Of a stretch of 17,207 nucleotides of DNA, positions 8,030-15,212 are shown one piece after another. Source of the DNA: CAZNKU01 sp045545235 (GTDB lineage: Bacteria; Bacillota; Clostridia; Monoglobales; Firm-18); the NCBI GenBank assembly GCA_045545235.1, contig JAZQAN010000077.1, forward strand, positions 1-17,207. The letters are read 5' to 3'. How positions within the stretch are numbered: the first letter of the stretch is position 1; each line of letters opens with the position of its first letter. Below the pieces are notes generated by a model that had not been told where the DNA came from, made no database searches, and was given only the letters and a program-made list of their open reading frames with translations. The translations under genes and the position numbers were made by a program.

Positions 8030-9343
8030 ATGAAAATTGTTGCATTAAACGGACTTTTGGGGTACGGCTATAGTGAAGAAGGGTTAAATATTGCTTTTTC
8101 GGAAAAAGTAGATTATCTTGGAGTTGACGCAGGTTCAACCGACCCGGGGCCTTATTATCTTGGTAGCGGAAAATCATTTACAGATCGAGGTGCAGTAAAA
8201 AGAGATTTGGCACTGGCGCTTCCTAAAGCTCTGGAGCATAAAGCACCGTTTATAATCGGTACCGCAGGCGGTGCAGGAAGCATTGAGCACGTTTTGTGGC
8301 TGAAAGATATAATTTTGGAAATAGCAAAAGAGAAAAAACTCAAATTTACACTTGGTACTATTTTAAGCGATGTATCAACAGAATATGTACTTGACAAATT
8401 TGATAATGGCAAAATTGTCGATATGAGCAGTGAATTTCCTTTTGACAGAAATAGTGCGGAACAAAGCAGTCGTATTGTAAGTCAGATAGGCATTGCACCC
8501 ATTGTTGAATTGCTTAACAAAAAAGTAGATGTAATTCTTTGTGGTCGTGCATGTGATACTGCAATTTATGCAGCTCCTTGCATTTTTGAAGGATATAATC
8601 ATGGTCTTGCATTTCATATGGCAAAAATTATGGAGTGCGGTGCAATGTGTTCGGAACCTGTTGCGGCAGCAGATGTAATGCAGGCGTATATGTATGATGA
8701 TTACTTTGAACTTCGTCCTGCAAATCCAATTCGAAGATGTACGGTAGACAGGGTGGCAGCACATACACTTTACGAGCAGTCAAATCCTTATTTGATATTT
8801 GAGCCTGATGGTGTTTGCGACCTTACAAATTCAAAGTTCACTCAGGTAGACGAAAGAACAGTAAGGGTATCGGGGTCAGAGTTTAAAGAGGCGGAGGAAA
8901 AAACGCTAAAGCTTGAAGGTGTGAAATGTTCGGGCTACAGAACAATCTGCCCTGCAACCATTTACGACCCTGAAACAATCAGGAATATAGATTTTATTAC
9001 AAATACAGTAATGGATTTTGTGAAAGAAAATACAAAAAACACACTTCCTGAAAATAGTTACAAGATTAATTTTAAATTAAATGGAGGAGCGGAAAGCTCT
9101 TTGGGAGTTATCATAGATATAGTCGGTAAGACTCAGGAAATTGCAGATACCGTATGTGCTCTTGTAAGAAGCAGAATGCTTCATTGTGATTATCAGGGCA
9201 GAAAATCTACAGCAGGTAATCTTGCATTTCCGTTTTCACCATCCGATATTCACGTAGGTGCGGTATATGAATTTTCCGTATTCCATCTTGCAAAGGTTGA
9301 TTCACTTATGGAAACGGCAGAAATTACAGTTGAACAGGTTTGA
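8030..9343 (+). CDS. AtuA family (DUF1446) protein
   Basis: The protein has 437 residues. ATG at 8030 is chosen because GAGGTG (8018-8023) is correctly spaced; an in-frame GTG at 8021 lies inside that site. The family hallmarks are clear: an N-terminal GxxGYGxxEE-type motif (GLLGYGYSEEG, 8-18), VDAGSTDPGPYYLGSGKSF (32-50), AVKRDL (55-60) and IIGTAGGAGS (75-84), followed by CGRACDTAIYAA and an LAFHMAKIMECGAMC segment. The family is named after AtuA of acyclic terpene (citronellol/geraniol) catabolism, but its biochemical activity is not well defined, and many members sit in unrelated acid-degradation clusters with DUF4387. Here it is the first gene of an operon with a DUF4387 gene and an Fe-S hydro-lyase, so terpene use is unlikely and hydroxy-acid metabolism more plausible (inference). 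Confidence 0.9.
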   Translation: MKIVALNGLLGYGYSEEGLNIAFSEKVDYLGVDAGSTDPGPYYLGSGKSFTDRGAVKRDLALALPKALEHKAPFIIGTAGGAGSIEHVLWLKDIILEIAKEKKLKFTLGTILSDVSTEYVLDKFDNGKIVDMSSEFPFDRNSAEQSSRIVSQIGIAPIVELLNKKVDVILCGRACDTAIYAAPCIFEGYNHGLAFHMAKIMECGAMCSEPVAAADVMQAYMYDDYFELRPANPIRRCTVDRVAAHTLYEQSNPYLIFEPDGVCDLTNSKFTQVDERTVRVSGSEFKEAEEKTLKLEGVKCSGYRTICPATIYDPETIRNIDFITNTVMDFVKENTKNTLPENSYKINFKLNGGAESSLGVIIDIVGKTQEIADTVCALVRSRMLHCDYQGRKSTAGNLAFPFSPSDIHVGAVYEFSVFHLAKVDSLMETAEITVEQV

Positions 9344-9372
9344 AATAAAACGATGATGGAGGAATTTGTAAA

Positions 9373-9624
9373 ATGACTTATGAAAAAACTGCAGAAGAAA
9401 ATTTGAAACAAATGATTTTTCCTCAGACAAAAAAAGATGACTTTGAAGAATTTTGTATTGCTCTGAGTGATGAAATATGTTATCCAAAATATGTATATTC
9501 CGCATACGAGCATTGTAAGTCTGAAAAAGAACTTGTTAAGGTTCCGTATGCTCCGCACTGTATACCTTACAGTTTTAATATGAAAGTGTTTACAGAATTT
9601 GCGAAAATGGCTGAGGAGGTTTGA
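9373..9624 (+). CDS. Small protein resembling the C-terminus of an acetylxylan-esterase-type hydrolase
   Basis: The protein has 83 residues. ATG at 9373 has GGAGG (9358-9362) upstream; the gene starts 29 nt after the AtuA gene and ends 1 nt before the DUF4387 start, so it is translated within the operon. The segment ALSDEICYPKYVYSAYEHC (about 36-54), then KELVKVPYAPH (about 57-67), resembles from memory the end of AXE1/cephalosporin-C deacetylase alpha/beta-hydrolases (pattern D-x-I-C-x-P-x-x-V-x-A-A-Y ... KE ... PYxxH), which carries the catalytic Asp and His. The nucleophile serine and the first two-thirds of the fold are absent. It may be an operon-embedded gene remnant (pseudogene) or a retained mini-protein. 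The homology is moderately supported; the function is unknown. Confidence 0.55.
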   Translation: MTYEKTAEENLKQMIFPQTKKDDFEEFCIALSDEICYPKYVYSAYEHCKSEKELVKVPYAPHCIPYSFNMKVFTEFAKMAEEV

Positions 9625-9625
9625 A

Positions 9626-9925
9626 ATGAAAAAACTTATTGATTATACAAAAATTTTAAGAAGTAAGAATGCAGGACCTCTTTTTATTACATTTGATTTG
9701 ATTTTCAACACAAAAGAAGATATGGAATATGTAGAGTCTAAACTTAAAAAATCAGATATTTCAAAGGCTTACGGAGTGAGAGAAGAAAAAATTGATATCA
9801 TATCATACAGCGTTGTAAATTCTATCAAAATAACATTCCCGAGAAAAAATATAAGCGGAAGTCTGGCAGATAACGATATATACGGTTGTCAGCAACATAT
9901 TCCTCTTGCGAATATTGTGTTGTAA
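9626..9925 (+). CDS. DUF4387 family protein
   Basis: The protein has 99 residues. ATG at 9626 follows GAGGAGGT (9613-9620); the stop of the preceding gene is at 9622-9624, so translation is probably coupled. Diagnostic motifs of DUF4387 are present: LRSKNAGP (11-18), NSIKITFPR (65-73) and DNDIYGCQQHIPL (82-94). DUF4387 proteins are found next to, or fused to, AtuA-family proteins, and the pair is thought to work together, though the activity is not established. The length matches the family's roughly 100 residues. Downstream, 112 bp separate it from the hydro-lyase alpha subunit without an evident terminator. Confidence 0.88.
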   Translation: MKKLIDYTKILRSKNAGPLFITFDLIFNTKEDMEYVESKLKKSDISKAYGVREEKIDIISYSVVNSIKITFPRKNISGSLADNDIYGCQQHIPLANIVL

Positions 9926-10037
9926 AATATGCAATTGCTACGTTATCCCTGACTGTACCCGATAAACTTATCACTATATCAATATGCCCAATACTTCTGT
10001 TGAAAGAAGTAGAATATGTTTGAATTTGGAGGATGAA

Positions 10038-10955
10038 ATGATTAAAACAGATATATACGAACAAGCACTTTTTGAAACTATTAAGAGAGGTGCAACGGAG
10101 ATTTCTCCTGATGTTAAAGATGCATTTATTAAAGCAATAGATAAAGAAGCTAACCCTGATGCAAAAAGTGGGTTAGAGGCTACATTAAAGAGTATGGAAA
10201 TGTCAAAGGTAAGAGAAAACCCTCTTTGCGTTGACACGGGTTGGCCGATATTTTATTTTAAGGTTGGTAACCGTTGTGAGTTAGAGGGTGGATTTGTTGA
10301 ACTTGAAAATGCTGCACGTCGTGCAGTTGCAAGGGCGACGGAGCTTGGGTATTTAAGAGCGACAATGAAGCATCCCTTAACGGGTTACGACCCAGGAAAC
10401 AACATAGGTATGAATATTCCTGATTTTACATATCAGTTTGTTGATGGTGATGCAATCGAAATTTCATACGCTGCTAAGGGTGGCGGCAGTGAATGCTTTG
10501 GTGGAACGCGTCACAGAATAGTTGCATTTGCTGACGGAATCAAAGGTATTGAAAAATTTGTAATTGAAAGCTTCGTGGCTTCTGCACGTGCGGGCGCTGT
10601 TTGCCCTCCATCAGTTTTAGGTATCGGCATTGGTGGAACTGCAAATGTTGCGGCAAACCTTGCAAAGGAAGCGGCGTGTTTAAGAACGGTCGGCTCAAAG
10701 CATCCCGACCCGATGTTTGCAAAAATTGAAGAAGATTTATATGAGGCAATTAACAGTCTGGGAATTGGTATTTTAGGTGCAGGTGGAAGCACATCAGTTC
10801 TGGCAGTAAATGTTGAATATGCATACACTCATATTGCAGGAATTGCGTGTGCTACAAGTACAAACTGTATGGTTGCCCGCCGTGCATCCACAAAAATTGA
10901 TGCAGATGGCGTAGTAACCAAAATGACAAGTCCCAACTGGTTTGGCGACAGATAG
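10038..10955 (+). CDS. Class I fumarase/tartrate-dehydratase-type hydro-lyase, alpha subunit
   Basis: The protein has 305 residues. ATG at 10038 has TTGGAGG (10027-10033) upstream; an in-frame ATG at 9984 has no ribosome binding site. It matches the alpha (Fe-S) part of class I hydro-lyases: LCVDTGWPIFYF holds Cys64, AGAVCPPSVLGIGIGGT holds Cys189, and the ATSTNCMVARR segment holds Cys277, the three expected ligands of the [4Fe-4S] cluster. KGGGSE (147-152) and KHPDPMF (221-227) are also conserved. Such enzymes reversibly remove water from malate, tartrate or methylmalate-type hydroxy-diacids and are oxygen-sensitive, which fits an anaerobe. The beta subunit gene starts 10 nt later. The operon context with AtuA and DUF4387 suggests a substrate other than malate; mesaconase-like (2-methylmalate) activity is one possibility. 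Family sure, substrate not. Confidence 0.92.
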   Translation: MIKTDIYEQALFETIKRGATEISPDVKDAFIKAIDKEANPDAKSGLEATLKSMEMSKVRENPLCVDTGWPIFYFKVGNRCELEGGFVELENAARRAVARATELGYLRATMKHPLTGYDPGNNIGMNIPDFTYQFVDGDAIEISYAAKGGGSECFGGTRHRIVAFADGIKGIEKFVIESFVASARAGAVCPPSVLGIGIGGTANVAANLAKEAACLRTVGSKHPDPMFAKIEEDLYEAINSLGIGILGAGGSTSVLAVNVEYAYTHIAGIACATSTNCMVARRASTKIDADGVVTKMTSPNWFGDR

Positions 10956-10965
10956 GAGGATTAAT

Positions 10966-11589
10966 ATGGCAGAATATCATTTAACATCGCCTTTAACAGA
11001 TGAGGATGTAAAAAAATTAAAGCTCGGGGATACTGTATACTTAAGCGGGGAGTGTTTTACTTGTCGTTCAAGACTTCAGAAGTATATTTTTGATGAGGGA
11101 AATGTGTTGCCTTTTGATACGAAGGACAGAAATATTCTGATACATAATGGACCTATTGTTGTTAAAGAAGATGGAAAGTGGCGTTTAGTGTCCTTTATGC
11201 CCACATCAAGTATCCGATTTGAAAAGTGGGGTGCAAAAAGTGTTGATGAATGGCATCTGAAGATGATTGTAGGTAAAACTACTATGGGCGAAAAAACCGC
11301 ACAGATGATGAAAGAAAAGAAGTGCGTTCACGTATCACCACGTTCTGTAAGTCCTAATCTTTGGATAGACTCAATTGAGGTACAGGATGTTTATCTTTAT
11401 GATGAACTTGGAAGAATTGAAGCTGCGTGGTTTTTTAAGATGAATGAATTAGGTCCCTTTATCGTTGATATCGATGCAGAGGGTAATAACTATTTTGACC
11501 ATCTTGATAAAGATATAGCTGACAGAAAAGAAAAAGCTTTAAAAAAACTGGGTATTGACGATACTTTTGAATTTACAAAATTATATTAA
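10966..11589 (+). CDS. Class I fumarase/tartrate-dehydratase-type hydro-lyase, beta subunit
   Basis: The protein has 207 residues and starts at ATG 10966 behind TAGGAGG (10953-10959). It carries the beta-subunit pattern LTDEDVKKLKLGDTVYLSG (10-28), an R-containing segment at 34-40, HNGPIV (60-65), PTSSIRFEKW (79-88), VGKTTMGEKTAQMM (102-115) and ELG near 161-163. In ordinary fumarases and tartrate dehydratases these positions read more like GPTTSxRM and GKGGMGEKT, so two substrate-side loops differ here (PTSSIRF and GKTTM). The length is normal for the TtdB/FumB-like subunit. It pairs with the alpha subunit to form the active enzyme. The altered loops suggest a non-fumarate substrate, but that is inference from memory of the family pattern. 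Confidence 0.88.
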   Translation: MAEYHLTSPLTDEDVKKLKLGDTVYLSGECFTCRSRLQKYIFDEGNVLPFDTKDRNILIHNGPIVVKEDGKWRLVSFMPTSSIRFEKWGAKSVDEWHLKMIVGKTTMGEKTAQMMKEKKCVHVSPRSVSPNLWIDSIEVQDVYLYDELGRIEAAWFFKMNELGPFIVDIDAEGNNYFDHLDKDIADRKEKALKKLGIDDTFEFTKLY

Positions 11590-11594
11590 TGATG

Positions 11595-11625
11595 AAAGGA
11601 CAATGGTAATCAATCATTGTCCTTT
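11595..11625 (+). terminator. Intrinsic terminator after the hydro-lyase operon
   Basis: Stem AAAGGACAATG (11595-11605) pairs perfectly with 11615-11625 over 11 bp with a 9-nt loop, and TTTAATTTAT follows. It begins 6 nt after the beta-subunit stop and ends the operon. The stem sequence equals the inner stem of the terminator at 6812-6845, though the loops differ. Confidence 0.85.
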
Positions 11626-11679
11626 TAATTTATCCTCATACTACCTGACATCATTTTTGAAAAAATTTTTATCAACATC

Positions 11680-11708
11680 TTTATTTTTTTAATATTATGT
11701 TGTATAAT
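11680..11708 (+). promoter_or_regulatory. Probable promoter of the zinc-ribbon gene
   Basis: A perfect -10 TATAAT lies at 11703-11708. At 17 bp spacing the -35 would be TTTATT (11680-11685), only a partial match, so either the promoter is weak or the -10 alone is informative. It sits between the upstream terminator and the ATG at 11757 in a very AT-rich stretch. Confidence 0.5.
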
Positions 11709-11756
11709 ATATATAACGTAATTTTTTGTAAGAAAAGATAATAAGGAGTTGTTAAT

Positions 11757-12116
11757 ATGAACGAATATGTAAAGAGTGCAAAAGATTTTATAGCAGGTAC
11801 TACACAAAAGGTTGTAGAAAAATCGGGTACTATTTATTCTACAACAAAACTCTCTTTGAAAATTTCAAAATTAAAGGGAAAAATTGATTCGAATTACAAA
11901 AAAATAGGCGAAATTGTATATTCAAATTATGCAGGTATGGATGTTGAAGCAGATGATGCTGAAACATTATGCGCAGAAATAAAAGCTATGTATGATGAAA
12001 TTGATGAGATTTCAGCTGAAATTGCAAAGCTAAAAGGCAGCATTGTATGTGATGTTTGCGGTGCAGAAGTACAAAAAGGCAACTCTTTTTGTGCCAAATG
12101 CGGAAAAGAAATATAA
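11757..12116 (+). CDS. Small coiled-coil protein with C-terminal zinc ribbon
   Basis: The protein has 119 residues, starting at ATG 11757 behind AAGGAG (11743-11748). Residues about 30-55 and 68-95 are heptad-like and rich in Lys, Glu and Ile, consistent with a coiled coil. The last 25 residues form a classic zinc ribbon: Cys98-x2-Cys101 (CDVC) and Cys112-x2-Cys115 (CAKC), followed by GKEI. There is no signal peptide or membrane segment, so it is predicted to be cytoplasmic. Proteins of this shape are common in Clostridia and usually annotated only as zinc-ribbon domain proteins; I do not know a function. The next gene starts 18 nt after its stop, so the two form a likely operon. Confidence 0.85.
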   Translation: MNEYVKSAKDFIAGTTQKVVEKSGTIYSTTKLSLKISKLKGKIDSNYKKIGEIVYSNYAGMDVEADDAETLCAEIKAMYDEIDEISAEIAKLKGSIVCDVCGAEVQKGNSFCAKCGKEI

Positions 12117-12134
12117 TTCAACAGGAGAATAAAA

Positions 12135-13220
12135 GTGGAATTTACGGAACTTTCATTAGAAAATATAGAAAGCAACCAGAAAATTGGTGGTAATCGGTAT
12201 TATGCACCAAGTCCGTCAAAGGCAATAGATTTCAGCGGAGGCAGTAATATTCTGCCTCCGCCAAAAAAAATTCTTAAGGCTTTGCGTAATACAAGTCTTA
12301 ACTATAGACCGGATTTAGAACAAAAATCTGCCTTGGAGAATATTGCAAACAGACATGGCATAGACGCAAAAAAAATAGTTATAGGTAAAAACAGTTATGA
12401 TTTGCTTGATAAAATTTTGAAATCTATAAAAGCACGTGGGGTTACTGTTTTGATGCCTTGCGAAACTGTATATAAGGATATATGCAGAATAAATGGGTGT
12501 GATGTGCTTTCATTTGCATTGACAGAACGCAAGAACTTTAAATTTGACGGTGATGAATTTATAGAGGGCATTTCAGGACGTACGGATACAGTTGTTATAA
12601 GTAATCCAAACAACGTTACAGGCCGTGTGGCTACAAGAACGGATATTAAAAATATTCTTGATTTTTGTCTCACCAAGGGAATATACGTTATAATTGATGA
12701 AACATATCTTGATTTTGTGCCCGATGGAATAAGTTCGGTTGATTTGATATCAAGCTATTACAACCTTATTGTTATACGCTCTTTATCTGAATATTACAAC
12801 TTGTCGGGTATTGGTGCAGCGTATGCTGTATCAAGTGATGAAATTATGGATAACATAAGAGAAATACAACTTCCCTGGCAGGTTGATTCATATGGTATAG
12901 CTTTGTGTGAAAATGCATTTATGGCAGACAAGTTTGATTTGAAAACCAAAAAATGGATTTTTGAGGAAAAAAGAAAATTTGTTCAGAAATTAAAATCCCT
13001 TAATAGCGTAAAAGTTATTCATAGTGATTGCCATTTTCTGCTATTAAAGCTTGAGGATACCTCTGCAACTACCGTATATAACCGTTTGTTGAAAAGTAAC
13101 ATCATAATAAGGGACGCGTCTTCATTTACCGGACTTGACGGGTCTTATATACGAGTAGCGGTAAGAGACGAAAAATCTAATGATATGTTTATAGAATCAT
13201 TACTTAAATGTCTTATATAA
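12135..13220 (+). CDS. Aminotransferase-fold protein (HisC/CobD-like) lacking the PLP lysine
   Basis: The protein has 361 residues and starts at GTG 12135 with CAGGAG 8 nt upstream. The fold is that of class I/II aminotransferases, closest by eye to histidinol-phosphate aminotransferase (HisC) or threonine-phosphate decarboxylase (CobD). Conserved elements: NYRPD (56-60), G-x-x-S (84-87), ISNPNNVTG (155-163, Asn157), IIDETYLDF (186-194, Asp188 and Tyr191) and a substrate Arg340 in YIRVAVRD. However, where the family has R-S-L-S-K-x-x-x-L-A-G-L-R-x-G-Y, this protein reads RSLSEYYNLSGIGAAY: the Schiff-base lysine is Glu219 and the phosphate-binding arginine is Gly227. It therefore probably cannot make the usual internal aldimine and is likely a pseudoenzyme or has changed chemistry. 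The reading frame is otherwise intact. The HisC/CobD pathway labels should not be transferred. Confidence 0.85.
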   Translation: MEFTELSLENIESNQKIGGNRYYAPSPSKAIDFSGGSNILPPPKKILKALRNTSLNYRPDLEQKSALENIANRHGIDAKKIVIGKNSYDLLDKILKSIKARGVTVLMPCETVYKDICRINGCDVLSFALTERKNFKFDGDEFIEGISGRTDTVVISNPNNVTGRVATRTDIKNILDFCLTKGIYVIIDETYLDFVPDGISSVDLISSYYNLIVIRSLSEYYNLSGIGAAYAVSSDEIMDNIREIQLPWQVDSYGIALCENAFMADKFDLKTKKWIFEEKRKFVQKLKSLNSVKVIHSDCHFLLLKLEDTSATTVYNRLLKSNIIIRDASSFTGLDGSYIRVAVRDEKSNDMFIESLLKCLI

Positions 13221-13233
13221 TAAAACTTTTTTC

Positions 13234-13262
13234 TTGCCTTATGGAAAAATGTGTGATAAAAT
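13234..13262 (+). promoter_or_regulatory. Probable promoter of the OPT transporter gene
   Basis: TTGCCT (13234-13239), 17 bp and TAAAAT (13257-13262) lie in the 83-bp gap before the OPT start. The match to sigma-A is fair. I see no terminator hairpin between the aminotransferase-like gene and this promoter, so read-through from upstream is also possible. Confidence 0.45.
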
Positions 13263-13303
13263 GTCATAGGCTAAATTAACTTTACGAAAATATGGAGGAT
13301 AAT

Positions 13304-15208
13304 ATGGAAAATAAAAATGAATTCAAGCCATACGTTCCTGCGGAAAAAATCACTCCGGAAATTACTGTTACATCAATAATTATGGGTATTATTCTTGCAG
13401 TTGTATTTGGTGCGGCTAATGCTTATCTTGGACTTAGAGTTGGCCTAACTGTATCGGCGTCTATTCCTGCGGCGGTTATTGCCATGGGTGTTATACGTGT
13501 AGTTATGCGCAAAAATTCAATTCTTGAAAGTAATATTGTACAGACAATAGGTTCAGCAGGTGAATCTTTGGCAGCAGGTGCAATTTTTACTTTGCCTGCT
13601 CTTTTCCTTTGGGCTTCTGAAGGTGTTATGGGCAAGCCTACAATTTTAGAAATTACACTTATTGCTCTTCTTGGCGGTTTGTTGGGTGTATTCTTTATGG
13701 TGCCCCTTCGTAATGCACTTATTGTAAGAGAACATGGAACATTGCCTTATCCTGAAGGTACAGCATGTGCAGAGGTTTTGCTTGCAGGTGAAGAAGGTGG
13801 TGCAAATGCGTCTACTGTATTTGCAGGTATGGGCTTTGCGGCATTGTTTAAATTTATTATAGACGGGCTTAAGGTGGTTCCCGGTGAAATTACCTTTGCG
13901 GTAAAGGGCTTTGCCGGTGCTATTGGTACACAGATTTACCCTGCTGTTATGAGCGTTGGTTACATTTGCGGACCTCGTATTTCTTCTTATATGTTTGCAG
14001 GTGGCTTATTGAGTTGGCTTGTACTTATACCGCTTATTGTACTTTTTGGTGAAAACATTATTATGTATCCCGGTACTGAAACTATAGGTTCAATTTTTGC
14101 TGCAGGCGGCGCAAGTGCTATATGGAGCTCTTATATCAGATATATAGGTGCAGGTGCGTTGGCAGCCGGTGGTATTATAAGCCTTATTAAGTCGTTGCCT
14201 CTTATTGTTCGCACTTTTGCTGATGCAATGAAGAGCATTTCACAAAAGGGTGTTGTAAGCAATGAAAGAACAGCTCAGGATATTAATATTACAGTTGTTC
14301 TTATTATAATAGCTGTTCTTACACTTTTAGTTTGGCTTGTTCCTGCAATTCCGGTTTCATTACTTGGTGCTGTAATAGTTGTTGTGTTCGGTTTCTTTTT
14401 TGCAACAGTTTCTTCACGTATGGTTGGTCTGGTAGGAAGCAGTAATAACCCTGTTTCAGGTATGGCTATTGCTACTTTGCTTATTTCCACACTTATTCTT
14501 AAACTTACAGGTCAGGGCGGTGCAGCCGGTATGCATGCGGCTATTGCCATCGGTTCCATAATCTGTATAGTTGCTGCAATATCAGGTGATACATCACAGG
14601 ATTTAAAGACCGGTTTTCTTCTTGGTGCAACACCTAAAAAACAGCAGATTGGTGAAATTATAGGTGTAGTTGCTGCTGCTTTGGCTATTGGAGGAACACT
14701 TTATCTTCTTGATACTGCGTGGGGCTTTGGTACAGAGGAACTTGCAGCACCTCAGGCAACACTTATGAAGATGATTATAGAAGGTGTAATGCAGGGCAAC
14801 CTTCCTTGGGGACTTGTTTTTACAGGTGTGTTTATTGCCGTTACTGTTGAGGTTCTTGGAATACCTGTATTGCCTTTTGCAATTGGTGTGTATTTGCCTG
14901 TTCACCTTAATGCCTGCATTATGGTTGGTGGCATTGTTCGTCTTGTTCTTGACAAAATCAAACGCGGAGAAGAACAAAAGAAGGCAATTGTAAACGATGG
15001 TATCTTGTTCTGTTCAGGTATGATTGCAGGTGAAGGTCTTGTTGGTATACTTCTTGCCGTACTTGCAGTTGTTGGGGTAGATAAGATTTTGGATATTTCA
15101 GGTCTTTTGGGTATGTCAACAGCTGTTGCCAATGTGGCAAGCCTTGTTGTATTTGCTCTTGTTGTTTTGAGTGTTCTTAAATTCTCAATCTGGAAAAAAC
15201 GCAGCTGA
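13304..15208 (+). CDS. OPT-family oligopeptide transporter
   Basis: The protein has 634 residues. ATG at 13304 is chosen because GGAGG (13294-13298) is ideally spaced for it and overlaps the alternative ATG at 13292. It is almost entirely hydrophobic, with roughly 14-16 probable membrane segments. The OPT family motifs are clear: ITPEITVTSIIMGIILAVVF at the start, AYLGLRVGLTVSASIPAAV (40-58), LPYPEGTACAEVL (near 147-159) and SSNNPVSGM (near 380-388), which resemble the family from memory. OPT proteins move small peptides, or metal-chelate peptides in some members, across the cytoplasmic membrane. This is the compact prokaryotic type. The next gene, PqqD-like, starts only 4 nt after the stop. 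The substrate cannot be read from the sequence. Confidence 0.93.
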   Translation: MENKNEFKPYVPAEKITPEITVTSIIMGIILAVVFGAANAYLGLRVGLTVSASIPAAVIAMGVIRVVMRKNSILESNIVQTIGSAGESLAAGAIFTLPALFLWASEGVMGKPTILEITLIALLGGLLGVFFMVPLRNALIVREHGTLPYPEGTACAEVLLAGEEGGANASTVFAGMGFAALFKFIIDGLKVVPGEITFAVKGFAGAIGTQIYPAVMSVGYICGPRISSYMFAGGLLSWLVLIPLIVLFGENIIMYPGTETIGSIFAAGGASAIWSSYIRYIGAGALAAGGIISLIKSLPLIVRTFADAMKSISQKGVVSNERTAQDINITVVLIIIAVLTLLVWLVPAIPVSLLGAVIVVVFGFFFATVSSRMVGLVGSSNNPVSGMAIATLLISTLILKLTGQGGAAGMHAAIAIGSIICIVAAISGDTSQDLKTGFLLGATPKKQQIGEIIGVVAAALAIGGTLYLLDTAWGFGTEELAAPQATLMKMIIEGVMQGNLPWGLVFTGVFIAVTVEVLGIPVLPFAIGVYLPVHLNACIMVGGIVRLVLDKIKRGEEQKKAIVNDGILFCSGMIAGEGLVGILLAVLAVVGVDKILDISGLLGMSTAVANVASLVVFALVVLSVLKFSIWKKRS

Positions 15209-15212
15209 AGTT

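Noticed and set aside
8030..9343. A terpene-degradation (atu) gene cluster
   Set aside because: Only the AtuA-like protein is present; no other terpene-catabolism gene is found, and the neighbours point to acid metabolism.
12135..13220. Histidinol-phosphate aminotransferase (hisC) or cobD annotation
   Set aside because: The PLP lysine and a phosphate-binding arginine are missing and no histidine or cobalamin gene is nearby, so the pathway label is not supported.
14603..14977. Minus-strand frame of 124 codons opposite the OPT gene
   Set aside because: The composition is dominated by Asn, Lys and Cys, it has no start signals, and it mirrors membrane-segment codons of the OPT transporter.
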